From Candidatus Nanopelagicales bacterium (GTDB lineage: Bacteria; Actinomycetota; Actinomycetes; S36-B12; GCA-2699445): DNA of 64,000 bases. The first letter of the stretch is position 1. Each line of letters begins with the position of its first letter. Below the pieces are notes generated by a model. That model did not search any database. It had not been told where the DNA came from and was given only the letters and a program-made list of their open reading frames with translations. The stretch lies in NCBI GenBank assembly GCA_037045355.1, contig JBAOHO010000026.1, positions 434,001 through 498,000 of the forward strand. Reading direction: 5' to 3'. Shown here one piece after another: positions 9,217 through 17,707 of this stretch. A program made the translations under genes and the position numbers.

Positions 9217-10413
9217 ATGAGTGAGCAGGTCGTGATCTCCTGGTCTCAGGCACTGCGGGCCTATGACTTCGGTCCCGGTCATCCGCTCAGCCCGATCCGA
9301 GTCGAACTCGCCTGGAAGCTGATCGAGGAGTTCGGGCTGCTGGATGCGGATCACGTGCACATCAACAACGACATTCCGATCGCCCCCGACGACCTGCTGC
9401 TGCGTGTGCACACTCCGGACCTGATCAATGCGGTGCGCCGGGGGGGACAGGAACCCGACTTCAGTGATCTGAGATTCGGACTCGGGACCGCGGACACGCC
9501 TGTGTTCCCCGACATGCACACTGCCGCGGCCCGCGTGTGCGGCGCGACCCTGGCTGCAGCGCAGGCCGTGCACTCCGGTGCCGCAGAACATGCCGTGAAC
9601 ATCGCCGGAGGACTGCACCATGCGATGCCCGACCGATCATCCGGGTTCTGTGTCTACAACGATCTCGCAGTGGCCATTCAATGGTTGCTCGACAACGGCG
9701 TCGAACGAGTCGCCTACATCGATGTCGACGTCCACCATGGCGACGGCGTCCAGGCAGCGTTCTGGGATGACCCGCGCGTGCTGACGCTGTCGATCCACGA
9801 GAGCCCGGCGACGCTGTTCCCGGGCACCGGCTGGCCGACCGAGATCGGCGGGCCCAAAGCGCTCGGGACCAAGGTCAACCTCGCACTACCCGCTGGGACC
9901 GGGGACCAAGGATGGCTGCGGGCCTTCCACGCGGTGACACCCCACGTACTCGGAGCCTTTCGGCCGCAGATCATCGTTTCCCAGCACGGCTGCGACTCCC
10001 ACTTCGAGGACCCGCTGGCCAGCCTGGCCGTTTCGATCGACGGGCAGCGAATGGCGGCGGAAGCCGTGCACCGGTGGGCGCATCGGTTCGCCGGCGGTCG
10101 ATGGGTCGCTACCGGCGGCGGTGGCTATGAATGGGTCGACGTGGTCCCCCGCTCGTGGACGAACGTCGTCGCCATCGCCACCGACCAGGAGATCGATCCC
10201 GGCGCCAACCTGCCGGAACCGTGGCTCGATTATGTCCGCAACCTCATGGGCCGGGTCGGGCCGGCGCACATGACCGACGGTTACGAGCCCTGGCCCAAGA
10301 ACTGGGACCTCGGATACGACCCCGCCGATCCCATCGACGCGGCAGTTGTGGCCACCCGCAACGCGGTGTTCCCTTACCTGGGCCTGGCCACCGACAGCTT
10401 CTCGGGCTTCTAG
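9217..10413 (+). CDS. acuC: Acetoin utilization protein AcuC, class I histone-deacetylase fold
   Basis: 398 residues. Zn-dependent protein lysine deacetylase; in Bacillus AcuC deacetylates acetyl-CoA synthetase. Family signatures in order: GGLHHAMPDRSSGFCVYND (catalytic His pair), YIDVDVHHGDGVQ (zinc Asp and His), TLSIHESPATLFPGTG, and a C-terminal ATGGGGYE glycine loop. Starts with ATG 3 nt after proC. In other actinobacteria AcuC often sits near proC; the partner acetyltransferase is not in the window. Confidence 0.92.
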   Translation: MSEQVVISWSQALRAYDFGPGHPLSPIRVELAWKLIEEFGLLDADHVHINNDIPIAPDDLLLRVHTPDLINAVRRGGQEPDFSDLRFGLGTADTPVFPDMHTAAARVCGATLAAAQAVHSGAAEHAVNIAGGLHHAMPDRSSGFCVYNDLAVAIQWLLDNGVERVAYIDVDVHHGDGVQAAFWDDPRVLTLSIHESPATLFPGTGWPTEIGGPKALGTKVNLALPAGTGDQGWLRAFHAVTPHVLGAFRPQIIVSQHGCDSHFEDPLASLAVSIDGQRMAAEAVHRWAHRFAGGRWVATGGGGYEWVDVVPRSWTNVVAIATDQEIDPGANLPEPWLDYVRNLMGRVGPAHMTDGYEPWPKNWDLGYDPADPIDAAVVATRNAVFPYLGLATDSFSGF

Positions 10414-10481
10414 CCTGGTGGTCGGTCACCGGTTCCCGGCGGGCTACCCTGGGGGTCGATCATCGAGTTGTGAGGTTGGGC

Positions 10482-10580
10482 ATGGGCTCTGTCGTCAAGA
10501 AGCGCCGCAAGCGGATGGCCAAGAAGAAGCACCGCAAGCTGCTCAAGCGCACCCGCGTCCAGCGTCGTAACAAGAAGTAG
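10482..10580 (+). CDS. bS22-like mini ribosomal protein (AURKAIP1/COX24 domain)
   Basis: Encodes 32 residues, 19 of them Lys or Arg: MGSVVKKRRKRMAKKKHRKL, then LKRTRVQRRNKK. This matches the tiny basic protein encoded between proC and the galE-like gene in mycobacteria (Rv0500B), which cryo-EM studies place in the 30S subunit as bS22. The ATG at 10482 follows a GAGGTTGGG stretch, and the stop lies 4 nt before the SDR start. The residue pattern and the neighbourhood both support the call. The gene is easily missed because of its size. Confidence 0.87.
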   Translation: MGSVVKKRRKRMAKKKHRKLLKRTRVQRRNKK

Positions 10581-10584
10581 CGCC

Positions 10585-11679
10585 ATGGGTCAGGTTGTCC
10601 TCGTCACGGGTGTGTCCCGGTACCTGGGTGGCCGCATGGCGCGCCTGCTGACCGAAGATCCCAGGATCGACCGGGTCATCGGCGTGGACGTCATTCCGCC
10701 TCGCGCGGACATCGGACGTGCCGAGTTCGTCCGGGCCGACATCCGCAACCCGATCATCGCCAAGGTCATCAACGCCGCGAGTGTGGACACCGTCGTGCAC
10801 ATGGGTGTCATCGCCACCCCGGTCCAGGCCGGGGGTCGGATGTCGATGAAGGAGATCAACGTCATCGGCACGATGCAACTGCTGGCGGCGTGTCAGAAGT
10901 CCCCCAGTGTGCGCCGACTCGTCGTCAAGTCGACCACGAGTGTCTATGGTGCGGGCCCTCGGGACCCGGCGATGTTCGCCGAGGAGATCGAGCCGCGGCA
11001 CTCGCCGTCATCGGGGTGGGCCAAGGACTCCGTCGAGGTCGAGGCGTACGTGCGCGGCTTCGCCCGGCGCCGTCCCGATGTGACGGTCACGACCCTGCGG
11101 TTCGCCAACTTCATCGGTCCCAGCGTGCAGACACCGATGACGAGTTACTTCAGCCTTCCTGCAGTCCCGGTCGTCATGGGATACGACGCTCGGCTGCAGT
11201 TCGTCCACGAGGACGATGGGCTACGCGCCATCCACGAGGCAGCCGCAGAGGACAAGCCCGGGCTGTACAACGTGTCCGGCGACGGGATCCTGCTGCTCTC
11301 GCAGGCGATCCGACTTGCAGGTCGGGCGCCTTTCCCCCTGTTGCCACCACTCATCGGCATCGCCGGTCGAGCGATGATCAGCACTGGATTGGCCGACTTC
11401 AGCCCGGAACAGGTGCGGTTCTTGACCTACGGGCGAGGAGTCGACACGACGCGCATGCGGGAGGTGCTGGGTTTCGAGCCCGAGTACACGACTCAGGAGG
11501 CGTTCGAGTCGTTCGTCGCGGCCCGCGGTCTGAACCGCATCGTTCACCCCGACCGCGTGCGGTCGGCGGAACAGGCCCTGTCTTCTGTCATGACGTCGGG
11601 AATGTCTTCCATCGTGGCATCGGGAGTGTCCGTCCTTCGTGGCATCGGGAGTTCCGTCCGGTTGGACATCGGGAGGTAG
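10585..11679 (+). CDS. NAD-dependent epimerase/dehydratase (extended SDR, GalE2-like)
   Basis: 364 residues. The Rossmann nucleotide loop is at the N terminus (VLVTGVSRYLGGRMARLL), followed by a conserved Asp after strand 2 (VIGVDVIPP) that favours NAD. The usual SDR catalytic YxxxK is not evident: after TTSVYGAGPRDP the expected site reads GWAKDSVEVEAYVRG, with the Lys but no Tyr four residues before it. Its mycobacterial counterpart Rv0501 seems to share this feature, so the family may not be a standard epimerase. The last ~50 residues are Ser/Val-rich repeats (SGMSSIVASGVSVLRGIG). It sits in one run with the acyltransferase. Confidence 0.85.
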   Translation: MGQVVLVTGVSRYLGGRMARLLTEDPRIDRVIGVDVIPPRADIGRAEFVRADIRNPIIAKVINAASVDTVVHMGVIATPVQAGGRMSMKEINVIGTMQLLAACQKSPSVRRLVVKSTTSVYGAGPRDPAMFAEEIEPRHSPSSGWAKDSVEVEAYVRGFARRRPDVTVTTLRFANFIGPSVQTPMTSYFSLPAVPVVMGYDARLQFVHEDDGLRAIHEAAAEDKPGLYNVSGDGILLLSQAIRLAGRAPFPLLPPLIGIAGRAMISTGLADFSPEQVRFLTYGRGVDTTRMREVLGFEPEYTTQEAFESFVAARGLNRIVHPDRVRSAEQALSSVMTSGMSSIVASGVSVLRGIGSSVRLDIGR

Positions 11680-11681
11680 TG

Positions 11682-12620
11682 GTGCCTGACGCGCGCGTCA
11701 TCCACATCGACGGCTCGGAGCCTGAGACGTCGGACGATGAGTCTGCTTACGAGCCGCTCCCGGGGGCCCCGGTGGATCAGCCTTCTTGGGAGCAGCGCGT
11801 AGCAGGGGTGCTGCAGTTCATGCGCCGACGGGTGACCGGTGAGTACGACGTCGATGAGTTCGGCTTCGATCCCGAACTGCAAGAGCGCGTGCTGCTGGCG
11901 CCCTTCCGTCCGCTCTACGACAAATGGTTCCGGGTCGAGACTCGCGGCCTCGAGAACGTGCCGGATGCCGGCGGTGCTCTGGTGGTGGCCAACCACTCCG
12001 GCACCATCGCACTGGACGCGGTCATGACCCAACTCGCCTTACTCGACCACCACCCCGCGCACCGTCACCTGCGCATGCTCGGCGCCGACCTGGTGTTCCA
12101 GACACCGTTCGTCGGGGAGTTCGCCCGCAAGTCCGGGTCCACCCTGGCCTGCGCCCCCGATGCGGAGCGGCTGATGAATCGCGGCGAACTCGTCGGAGTG
12201 TGGCCGGAGGGCTACAAGGGAGTCGGCAAACCGTTCAGTGAGCGGTACAAACTGCAGCGCTTCGGTCGGGGTGGATTCGTCGCCGCTGCCCTCAAGACCG
12301 GAGTTCCGATCATCCCGACCGCCATCGTGGGCGCCGAGGAGATCTACCCGATGCTGGGAGACGCGCGCACCGTTGCCCGCATCATGGGGCTTCCCTATTT
12401 CCCGCTCACCGCGACGTTCCCCTGGCTCGGGCCCTTGGGCCTGGTCCCGTTGCCGAGCAAGTGGATCATCATGTTCGGAGACCCCATCGACACCACGTCG
12501 TTCCCCGAGGGGTCCGAAGAGGACCCCATGCTCGTGTTCAACCTCACCGATCAGGTCCGCGAGACCATCCAGCAGCAGCTCTATCGCCTGTTGGTGCAAC
12601 GCCGTTCGGTCTTCTTCTGA
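11682..12620 (+). CDS. Lysophospholipid acyltransferase family protein (PlsC-like)
   Basis: 312 residues. Acyltransferase motif I is clear as VVANHSGTIALD (an NHxxxxxD variant, H-S-G-T-I-A-L-D); motif III appears as VGVWPEGYKGVGKP, and VPIIPTAIVGAEE is motif IV-like. Such enzymes move acyl chains to glycerophospholipids or related acceptors at the membrane; the acceptor is unknown. The ~60-residue N-terminal extension is acidic (EPETSDDESAYE). Two GTG codons are in tandem; 11682 is preferred because GGAGGT lies at 11672-11677. It corresponds in position to Rv0502c-type genes and follows the SDR by 2 nt. Confidence 0.86.
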   Translation: MPDARVIHIDGSEPETSDDESAYEPLPGAPVDQPSWEQRVAGVLQFMRRRVTGEYDVDEFGFDPELQERVLLAPFRPLYDKWFRVETRGLENVPDAGGALVVANHSGTIALDAVMTQLALLDHHPAHRHLRMLGADLVFQTPFVGEFARKSGSTLACAPDAERLMNRGELVGVWPEGYKGVGKPFSERYKLQRFGRGGFVAAALKTGVPIIPTAIVGAEEIYPMLGDARTVARIMGLPYFPLTATFPWLGPLGLVPLPSKWIIMFGDPIDTTSFPEGSEEDPMLVFNLTDQVRETIQQQLYRLLVQRRSVFF

Positions 12621-12682
12621 GGCGTTCTGCTCGGGGTCGCTTTCCCTGGGCGGGAGAGTCCGCGTCAGGTAGCGTTGCCGGT

Positions 12683-13849
12683 ATGAGTTACGTGCTGCGA
12701 GGTCTCGTCGGGCTCGCGATCGCCGTGACGGGCGCTGTGGTCCCGGTGAGTGCCCAGGCGGCGGAGGGCTCCATCACGGTCTCCGTCGAACCAGGGCGGC
12801 TGACCGCGGCTGAACAGGTCCGCGTCAAAGGGACAGTGACACCCGCGCCGGGTGGCCCCGTGCAGGTGCAGGTCCGCACACCGTCAGGGTGGACGGCAGC
12901 CACCAGTATGGCCACCGATGCCGACGGTTCATTCGCAGGTGACGTCACCCCAGTGTCCTCGGACTCCCGCGGCGCGTCCGCGCTGAGAGTGGTGGAGCCG
13001 GACACGGGAATGACCAGCGACTCCGTCTCGCTGGTCATCAGCGCGGCGTTGGACGTCCCCGCACTGGACGTCGATTACCTCGGCCGGGAGCGAGTCACCA
13101 TCGGTGTGTACCCGCGGGCTTACACCGGTGAGATCACAGTGCGGGACCGGGCTGGACGGACCTTGGGTTCTGCCCCGGCAGCCAACGGCCGGGCCCGACT
13201 CGACCTCACCGCTCAGGACTTGGGACGCCAGAAGGTGTCAGTCCAATCCGCAGCCGATGGGGACCTTGTTCCCGGCAGTCAGAAGGCTGTCCTGCGCAGC
13301 AACTGGGTCCGCCTGCAGCGAGGCAGCACTGGTCCCGTCGTCGCCGGGCTCCTGCGGAAACTGCGGTCGTTGAACTTCCACACCCCGCCGGTGGGTGAGC
13401 GCTTCGATGCGCCGGTCGGCGATGTTGTCATGGCCTTCAAGAAAGCGGAGGAACTGCCCCGCAACGAACGCATGGACCGTCGGGCCTGGCGCACACTCGC
13501 CGACATGGCACCGATGAAGCCACGATTCCGTGGCGGTAAAGGAGTTCACATCGAGGTCGACAAGACCCGTCAGATCCTGATGCTGGTCAAGAACGGTCAG
13601 GTCAAGGGCACTCTGCACGTCTCGACAGGGGCCACCGGCAACACCCCCGAAGGTCGATTCCGGATCTACGAGAAGGGCGTCGGTGCCCTCTACCGATTCA
13701 TGGGCTTCCAGGGCAACTTCGGAATCCACGGGTACATCCCGGTCCCGCCGTATCCTGCCTCTCACGGCTGTGTCCGCGAACCCATGTGGGCGGCCGATTG
13801 GACATACCAACGCAGCCCCGTCGGCACGCGCGTGATCATCTACACCTGA
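12683..13849 (+). CDS. Exported L,D-transpeptidase (YkuD) with peptidoglycan-binding-like region
   Basis: 388 residues. The start MSYVLRGLVGLAIAVTGAVV followed by PVSAQAAEG is a Sec signal peptide. Residues ~30-210 look like beta-sandwich repeats; LQRGSTGPVVAGLLRKLRSL resembles a peptidoglycan-binding helical domain; the C-terminal ~110 residues are the YkuD catalytic domain with the active-site motif ASHGCVRE, the Cys being the nucleophile. The enzyme would make 3-3 crosslinks in peptidoglycan outside the membrane. ATG 12683 was chosen for the signal peptide; the frame is open upstream into the acyltransferase. Convergent with the HAD gene, with no gap. Confidence 0.92.
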   Translation: MSYVLRGLVGLAIAVTGAVVPVSAQAAEGSITVSVEPGRLTAAEQVRVKGTVTPAPGGPVQVQVRTPSGWTAATSMATDADGSFAGDVTPVSSDSRGASALRVVEPDTGMTSDSVSLVISAALDVPALDVDYLGRERVTIGVYPRAYTGEITVRDRAGRTLGSAPAANGRARLDLTAQDLGRQKVSVQSAADGDLVPGSQKAVLRSNWVRLQRGSTGPVVAGLLRKLRSLNFHTPPVGERFDAPVGDVVMAFKKAEELPRNERMDRRAWRTLADMAPMKPRFRGGKGVHIEVDKTRQILMLVKNGQVKGTLHVSTGATGNTPEGRFRIYEKGVGALYRFMGFQGNFGIHGYIPVPPYPASHGCVREPMWAADWTYQRSPVGTRVIIYT

Positions 13850-14722
13850 TCAAGCCCTGCGACGTGCCACGACCACCCCGGCGGTGACCCCGGTTGCCGC
13901 CGCGGCCACTGCGGTCGCGATCACGGGGATCCCCACCCGGGTGACCAGACGCTTCCGGCGGAAGTTGAAGACGGGCCAGCCGTTGTCCCGGGCTTGTTCC
14001 CGCAACTCCGCGTCGGGATTGACCGCGACGGGATGTCCCACCGAGCTCAGGAGCGGTAGGTCGTTGCTGGAATCCGAGTACGCGTAGCAGCGGGCGAGGT
14101 CCAAGTCGTCACGTTGTGCCAGGGCGCGCACGGCCTCCGCCTTGGCGACCCCATGCAGCGGATGGCCCACCAGTGCGCCGGTGTAGCGACCACCGACGAT
14201 TTCCGACACGGTTCCCAAAGCACCGGTGAATCCGAGCCGAGCGGCGATGACGTTGGCCAGTTCGACAGGCGTGGCCGACACGAGCCACACGGGCTCCCCA
14301 GCGTCGAGGTGGCGTTGGGCGAGATCCAGTGTCCCGGGCCACATCTTGTCTTTCATCAGTTCGTCGAAGACGGCCTCGGCGAGATCGTTGACCTCGGCCA
14401 CGGGCTTGCCCTTCACGAACGCCAGGCCACTTTCCACTGCCTGGGCCATGTCGTCGAGGTCCTCCCCGCCGAGCAGTGCGAACCGCAGCTGCGCTGCGGC
14501 GAATCCCGCGATGTCCCGGCCGGTCAACAGCCCGCGCGCTGCTGCCCCGCGGGCCAGATGGAACATGCTGGACCCGCGGATGACGGTGTTGTCGATGTCG
14601 AAGAAGGCGGCCACCGCGGGATCCACACCCACCGCCGGTTCGGGGCGGCTCGGCGCGGCATCCGCTGCCGCCTGGCCCGCGCGGCGATACGACTTGAGCA
14701 GTCTCCGCGGCCGGCGTTGCAC
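13850..14722 (-). CDS. HAD-IB family phosphatase, SerB1-like, with C-terminal membrane anchor
   Basis: 290 residues. HAD motif I is FFDIDNTVI (nucleophile Asp and general acid Asp), motif II is WLVSATP, and motif IV is AYSDSSNDLPLL, with the helical cap between. This subfamily is annotated as phosphoserine-phosphatase-like (SerB1), but substrates are not established. After FRRKRL the last ~30 residues (VGIPVIATAVAAAATGVTAGVVVA) form one hydrophobic helix followed by RRR, so the enzyme is probably tethered with its catalytic domain in the cytoplasm. It corresponds to mycobacterial serB1 in the same gene neighbourhood. Confidence 0.9.
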   Translation of the reverse strand: MQRRPRRLLKSYRRAGQAAADAAPSRPEPAVGVDPAVAAFFDIDNTVIRGSSMFHLARGAAARGLLTGRDIAGFAAAQLRFALLGGEDLDDMAQAVESGLAFVKGKPVAEVNDLAEAVFDELMKDKMWPGTLDLAQRHLDAGEPVWLVSATPVELANVIAARLGFTGALGTVSEIVGGRYTGALVGHPLHGVAKAEAVRALAQRDDLDLARCYAYSDSSNDLPLLSSVGHPVAVNPDAELREQARDNGWPVFNFRRKRLVTRVGIPVIATAVAAAATGVTAGVVVARRRA

Positions 14723-14764
14723 AGTTGCAGGCTACCGTCGTCGCCCGTGTGCCACACTCGCACC

Positions 14765-16264
14765 GTGGTCACCAACTTGGCCGACCTGGTCGGCGAATCG
14801 GCGAGCCGTTTCCCCGCTCACGTTGCCGTGCTCGACGGCGAGGACTCCATCACCTACGCGGGTCTGGACGATCAGATCTCGGCCATGGCCACCGGTCTGC
14901 GCACGCACGGCGTGCAGTCCGGTGATCGGGTGGCCTTGCTACTCGGCAACCGGATCCCCTTCGTCGTCGGGCTCTACGGGATCCTGCGTGCCGGCGCGAT
15001 CGCTGTGCCCTTGAACACCTCCTCCACCGCAACCGAGATCGAGTTCGCGTTGGGCCTGTCGGGCGCCAAGGCTGTCATCTGCGACTCGACGACATCCGAG
15101 GCGGCCAGAGCTGCGCAGATCGGGTCATGTGTGCGCATCATGGCGGGGGCCACACAGTGGGCCGCGCTGACCCGGACAACGGATCCCAGCGTCTTGCCCA
15201 CCGAGACGGATCCGGAGTCAGTCGCTGTCCTCCTGTTCACGTCAGGCAGTACCGGCAAACCCAAAGCGGCAATGCTGACGCATCGATCCCTGCTCGCCAA
15301 CGTCGAGGCTCTGCTGTCGCTGTCCGACCCGGCCGCCGTGACTGCGCAGGATCGGGTGCTGGCGGTCCTTCCGCTGTTCCACGTGTACTCCCTGAACGCG
15401 GTGCTGTCGTTGGGGCTGGCCGCCGGCGCCACAGTTGTCCTCAGCGATCGCTTCTCGGCCGCCGGTACGGTCGAGCTGATCCAGAAGGAGTCGGTCACAG
15501 TCGTGGCCGGGGCCCCTCCCATGTATGTCGCATGGAGCATCGAGCCACACCTCAGCCGAGCACTTGCCGACGTCCGCCTCCTGACCAGTGGTGCGGCTCC
15601 ACTGCATCCGGCGCTGTTCGACCAGATCCGCACTCGTACCGGAAAGTCCGTGTGGGAGGGATACGGCCTGACCGAGTGTTCTCCGGTGGTTACCACGTCT
15701 CTGGCGTCTGGGGTCGCCAAGGCCGGCTCCGTGGGCGCACCTCTGCCCAACCTCGAGGTCCGGGTCGTCCCTGGCGATGATCCGCCCCAGGACGACGCAT
15801 GGGTGGACGAGGACGAGACCGGCGAGATCTGGGTACGCGGCCCCTCGGTGTTCTCCGGCTACTGGCCCGCTGGCGAAGGTGGCCCGGACGACAACGGTTG
15901 GTTCGCCACCGGTGACATGGGCTACTTCGACGGCGACGGAGACCTCCATCTGGTCGACCGGCGCTCCGATCTGATCCTGGTCAGTGGGTTCAACGTCTAC
16001 CCGCGTGAGGTCGAGGACGTCCTCAACCAGCATGAGGGCATCCGCGAGTCAGCGGTCACGGGTGTGGCCCACCCCTATTCAGGCGAAGCGGTGAAGGCAT
16101 TCGTCGTACTCGAGCCAGGTCACACCCTGGCACCGGAAGACATCGTGACGTGGTGCGAGGTGCGACTGGCCCGCTACAAGTGCCCCACCATTGTGGAGGT
16201 CGTGGACACGTTGCCCCATGCGGTCACCGGCAAGTTGGCGCGGGCGAGACTGCGAGAAGCGTGA
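14765..16264 (+). CDS. AMP-dependent acyl-CoA synthetase/ligase
   Basis: 499 residues. Activates a carboxylic acid to acyl-AMP and then acyl-CoA. ANL-superfamily motifs: A3 LLFTSGSTGKPKAAMLTHRS, A5 EGYGLTECSP, A7 ATGDMGYFDGDG, A8 VDRRSDLILVSGFNVYPREVE broken across the hinge, and the catalytic Lys in the C-terminal AVTGKLARARL. Closest in style to long-chain fatty-acid ligases of the FadD type; chain length cannot be read. The GTG at 14765 gives the normal N terminus; the frame is open for ~650 nt upstream, but that stretch is antisense to the HAD gene. The stop overlaps the next GTG by 4 nt. Confidence 0.9.
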   Translation: MVTNLADLVGESASRFPAHVAVLDGEDSITYAGLDDQISAMATGLRTHGVQSGDRVALLLGNRIPFVVGLYGILRAGAIAVPLNTSSTATEIEFALGLSGAKAVICDSTTSEAARAAQIGSCVRIMAGATQWAALTRTTDPSVLPTETDPESVAVLLFTSGSTGKPKAAMLTHRSLLANVEALLSLSDPAAVTAQDRVLAVLPLFHVYSLNAVLSLGLAAGATVVLSDRFSAAGTVELIQKESVTVVAGAPPMYVAWSIEPHLSRALADVRLLTSGAAPLHPALFDQIRTRTGKSVWEGYGLTECSPVVTTSLASGVAKAGSVGAPLPNLEVRVVPGDDPPQDDAWVDEDETGEIWVRGPSVFSGYWPAGEGGPDDNGWFATGDMGYFDGDGDLHLVDRRSDLILVSGFNVYPREVEDVLNQHEGIRESAVTGVAHPYSGEAVKAFVVLEPGHTLAPEDIVTWCEVRLARYKCPTIVEVVDTLPHAVTGKLARARLREA

Positions 16265-16503
16265 CCGCGCGCGTCGTTCTTTTCGGCAAGCCCGGTTGCC
16301 ACCTGTGCGACGTGGCCCGGCAGGTGGTGGAGATCGTGTGCGCCGAGTCCGACACGGACTTCGTCGAGACCAACATCTGGGACAACCCCTCGGATGCCGA
16401 TGCCTACGCGGATCGAATCCCGGTCGTCGTTGTGGACGGGATCGAGATCGCACACTTCCGGGTAGACCCGGCCCGGTTGCGGGCGGCGATCGCCGATGGC
16501 TGA
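16261..16503 (+). CDS. Glutaredoxin/thioredoxin-fold protein (DUF836-like)
   Basis: 80 residues from GTG. The first strand and active-site motif read VVLFGKPGCHLCDVARQVV, a CxxC redox pair (C-H-L-C) at the N terminus of helix 1. The cis-Pro loop (RIPVVVVDG) and the last strand complete a minimal thioredoxin fold. Likely a small cytoplasmic thiol-disulfide protein; partner unknown. Overlaps the ligase stop by 4 nt and the ilvA start by 8 nt, so translation is coupled across the three genes. Confidence 0.87.
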   Translation: MTARVVLFGKPGCHLCDVARQVVEIVCAESDTDFVETNIWDNPSDADAYADRIPVVVVDGIEIAHFRVDPARLRAAIADG

Positions 16504-17707
16504 GATCACATTGGCCGACATCCGTGCGGCCGACGACCTTGTGCGCCAGGTCGCTCGGCGAACGCCACTGCTTCCCGCGCACTGGATGGAACCGCTGGTG
16601 GGTGGTCCGATCCATCTCAAGGCAGAGAATCTGCAACGTTCGGGCTCCTTCAAGTTGCGCGGGGCTTATGTGCGGTTGGCCCGCCTGAGTGCCGCGGAGA
16701 GGGCCAAGGGAGTCGTCGCCGCCAGCGCGGGTAACCACGCCCAGGGAGTGGCTGTGGCGGCCAGCGACCTCGGGATCCAGAGCACGGTGTTCATGCCGCG
16801 CACTGCATCTTTACCCAAGGTGATGGCGACCCGCGCCTATGGAGCACGAGTCGAGCTCACCGGAGAGACCATCGAGGATGCGCTACAGGCGGCAGCGGAG
16901 TTCGTTGCCCGTACGGGCGCGGTGATGATTCATCCCTTCGATCATCAGGACATCATCGCGGGGCAGGGATCCGTAGGCCTCGAGATCGTGGAGCAACTGC
17001 CGGATGTGGCCACTGTGGTTGTCCCCGCGGGCGGTGGGGGCCTTCTCTCCGGTACTGCTGTCGCGGTGAAGGCCTTGCGTCCGCAGGCACGGGTCGTTGC
17101 GGTCCAGGCCGAACGGTGCGCGACGCTGGCCGAGTCCTTCGTGGCGCATCGGCCCGTTCCACTGGATCACATCCCGGTGACCATGGCGGACGGCATCGCC
17201 GTGGCGGTGCCGGGGACCCTCACCGTCGCGGTGGCGGCAGCGTTGGTCGATGAGGTCGTCACGGTCGATGAGGAGCAGATCGCCGACGCCCTGCTCCAGA
17301 CACTGGAGCGGGCCAAACTCCTGTCGGAGCCCGCGGGTGTCGTCGGCGTCAGCGCTGTCCTGGCTGAACCGGAGCGGTACCCGCCGCCGGTCGTGGTGGT
17401 GCTGTCCGGAGGGAACATCGACCCCGTGCTCTTGAACCGGGTCGTTCACCATGGCCTGGCCACCGCGGGGCGCTACGTGGCGATCACGGCCCGGGTGCCG
17501 GACCGACCGGGATCCTTGGCCCGATTGCTGGGTGCAGTCGCTGAGACCGAGGTGAACGTGCTGGACATCAGCCACCTGCGGAGCGATCCGCGGCTGGCTG
17601 TCGGTGAGGTGGAGATCGTCATCCTGCTCGAGACCCGCGGGCCGGAGCATCGTGATGCTGCCCTGGCCCACCTTGCCGCAGCGGGCTACACCCTGGCCAT
17701 CAATTGA
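16496..17707 (+). CDS. ilvA: Threonine ammonia-lyase with ACT domain
   Basis: 403 residues. PLP enzyme converting threonine to 2-oxobutanoate and ammonia, the entry to isoleucine synthesis. The PLP Lys lies in SGSFKLRGAY, the Asn/Ser phosphate loop in SAGNHAQGVA, and the glycine loop is VPAGGGGLLSG. Residues ~330-403 form one ACT-like domain (VAITARVPDRPGSLARLLGA), the arrangement of the short, catabolic-style or single-ACT enzymes rather than the 500-residue two-ACT IlvA. Whether it is isoleucine-inhibited cannot be told. It is convergent with the DUF4190 gene, with the two 3' ends overlapping by 8 nt. Confidence 0.93.
   Translation: MAEITLADIRAADDLVRQVARRTPLLPAHWMEPLVGGPIHLKAENLQRSGSFKLRGAYVRLARLSAAERAKGVVAASAGNHAQGVAVAASDLGIQSTVFMPRTASLPKVMATRAYGARVELTGETIEDALQAAAEFVARTGAVMIHPFDHQDIIAGQGSVGLEIVEQLPDVATVVVPAGGGGLLSGTAVAVKALRPQARVVAVQAERCATLAESFVAHRPVPLDHIPVTMADGIAVAVPGTLTVAVAAALVDEVVTVDEEQIADALLQTLERAKLLSEPAGVVGVSAVLAEPERYPPPVVVVLSGGNIDPVLLNRVVHHGLATAGRYVAITARVPDRPGSLARLLGAVAETEVNVLDISHLRSDPRLAVGEVEIVILLETRGPEHRDAALAHLAAAGYTLAIN

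Noticed and set aside
14114..14764. N-terminal extension of the acyl-CoA ligase
   Set aside because: It is antisense to the HAD phosphatase and adds residues with no family match; the GTG at 14765 gives the standard N terminus.
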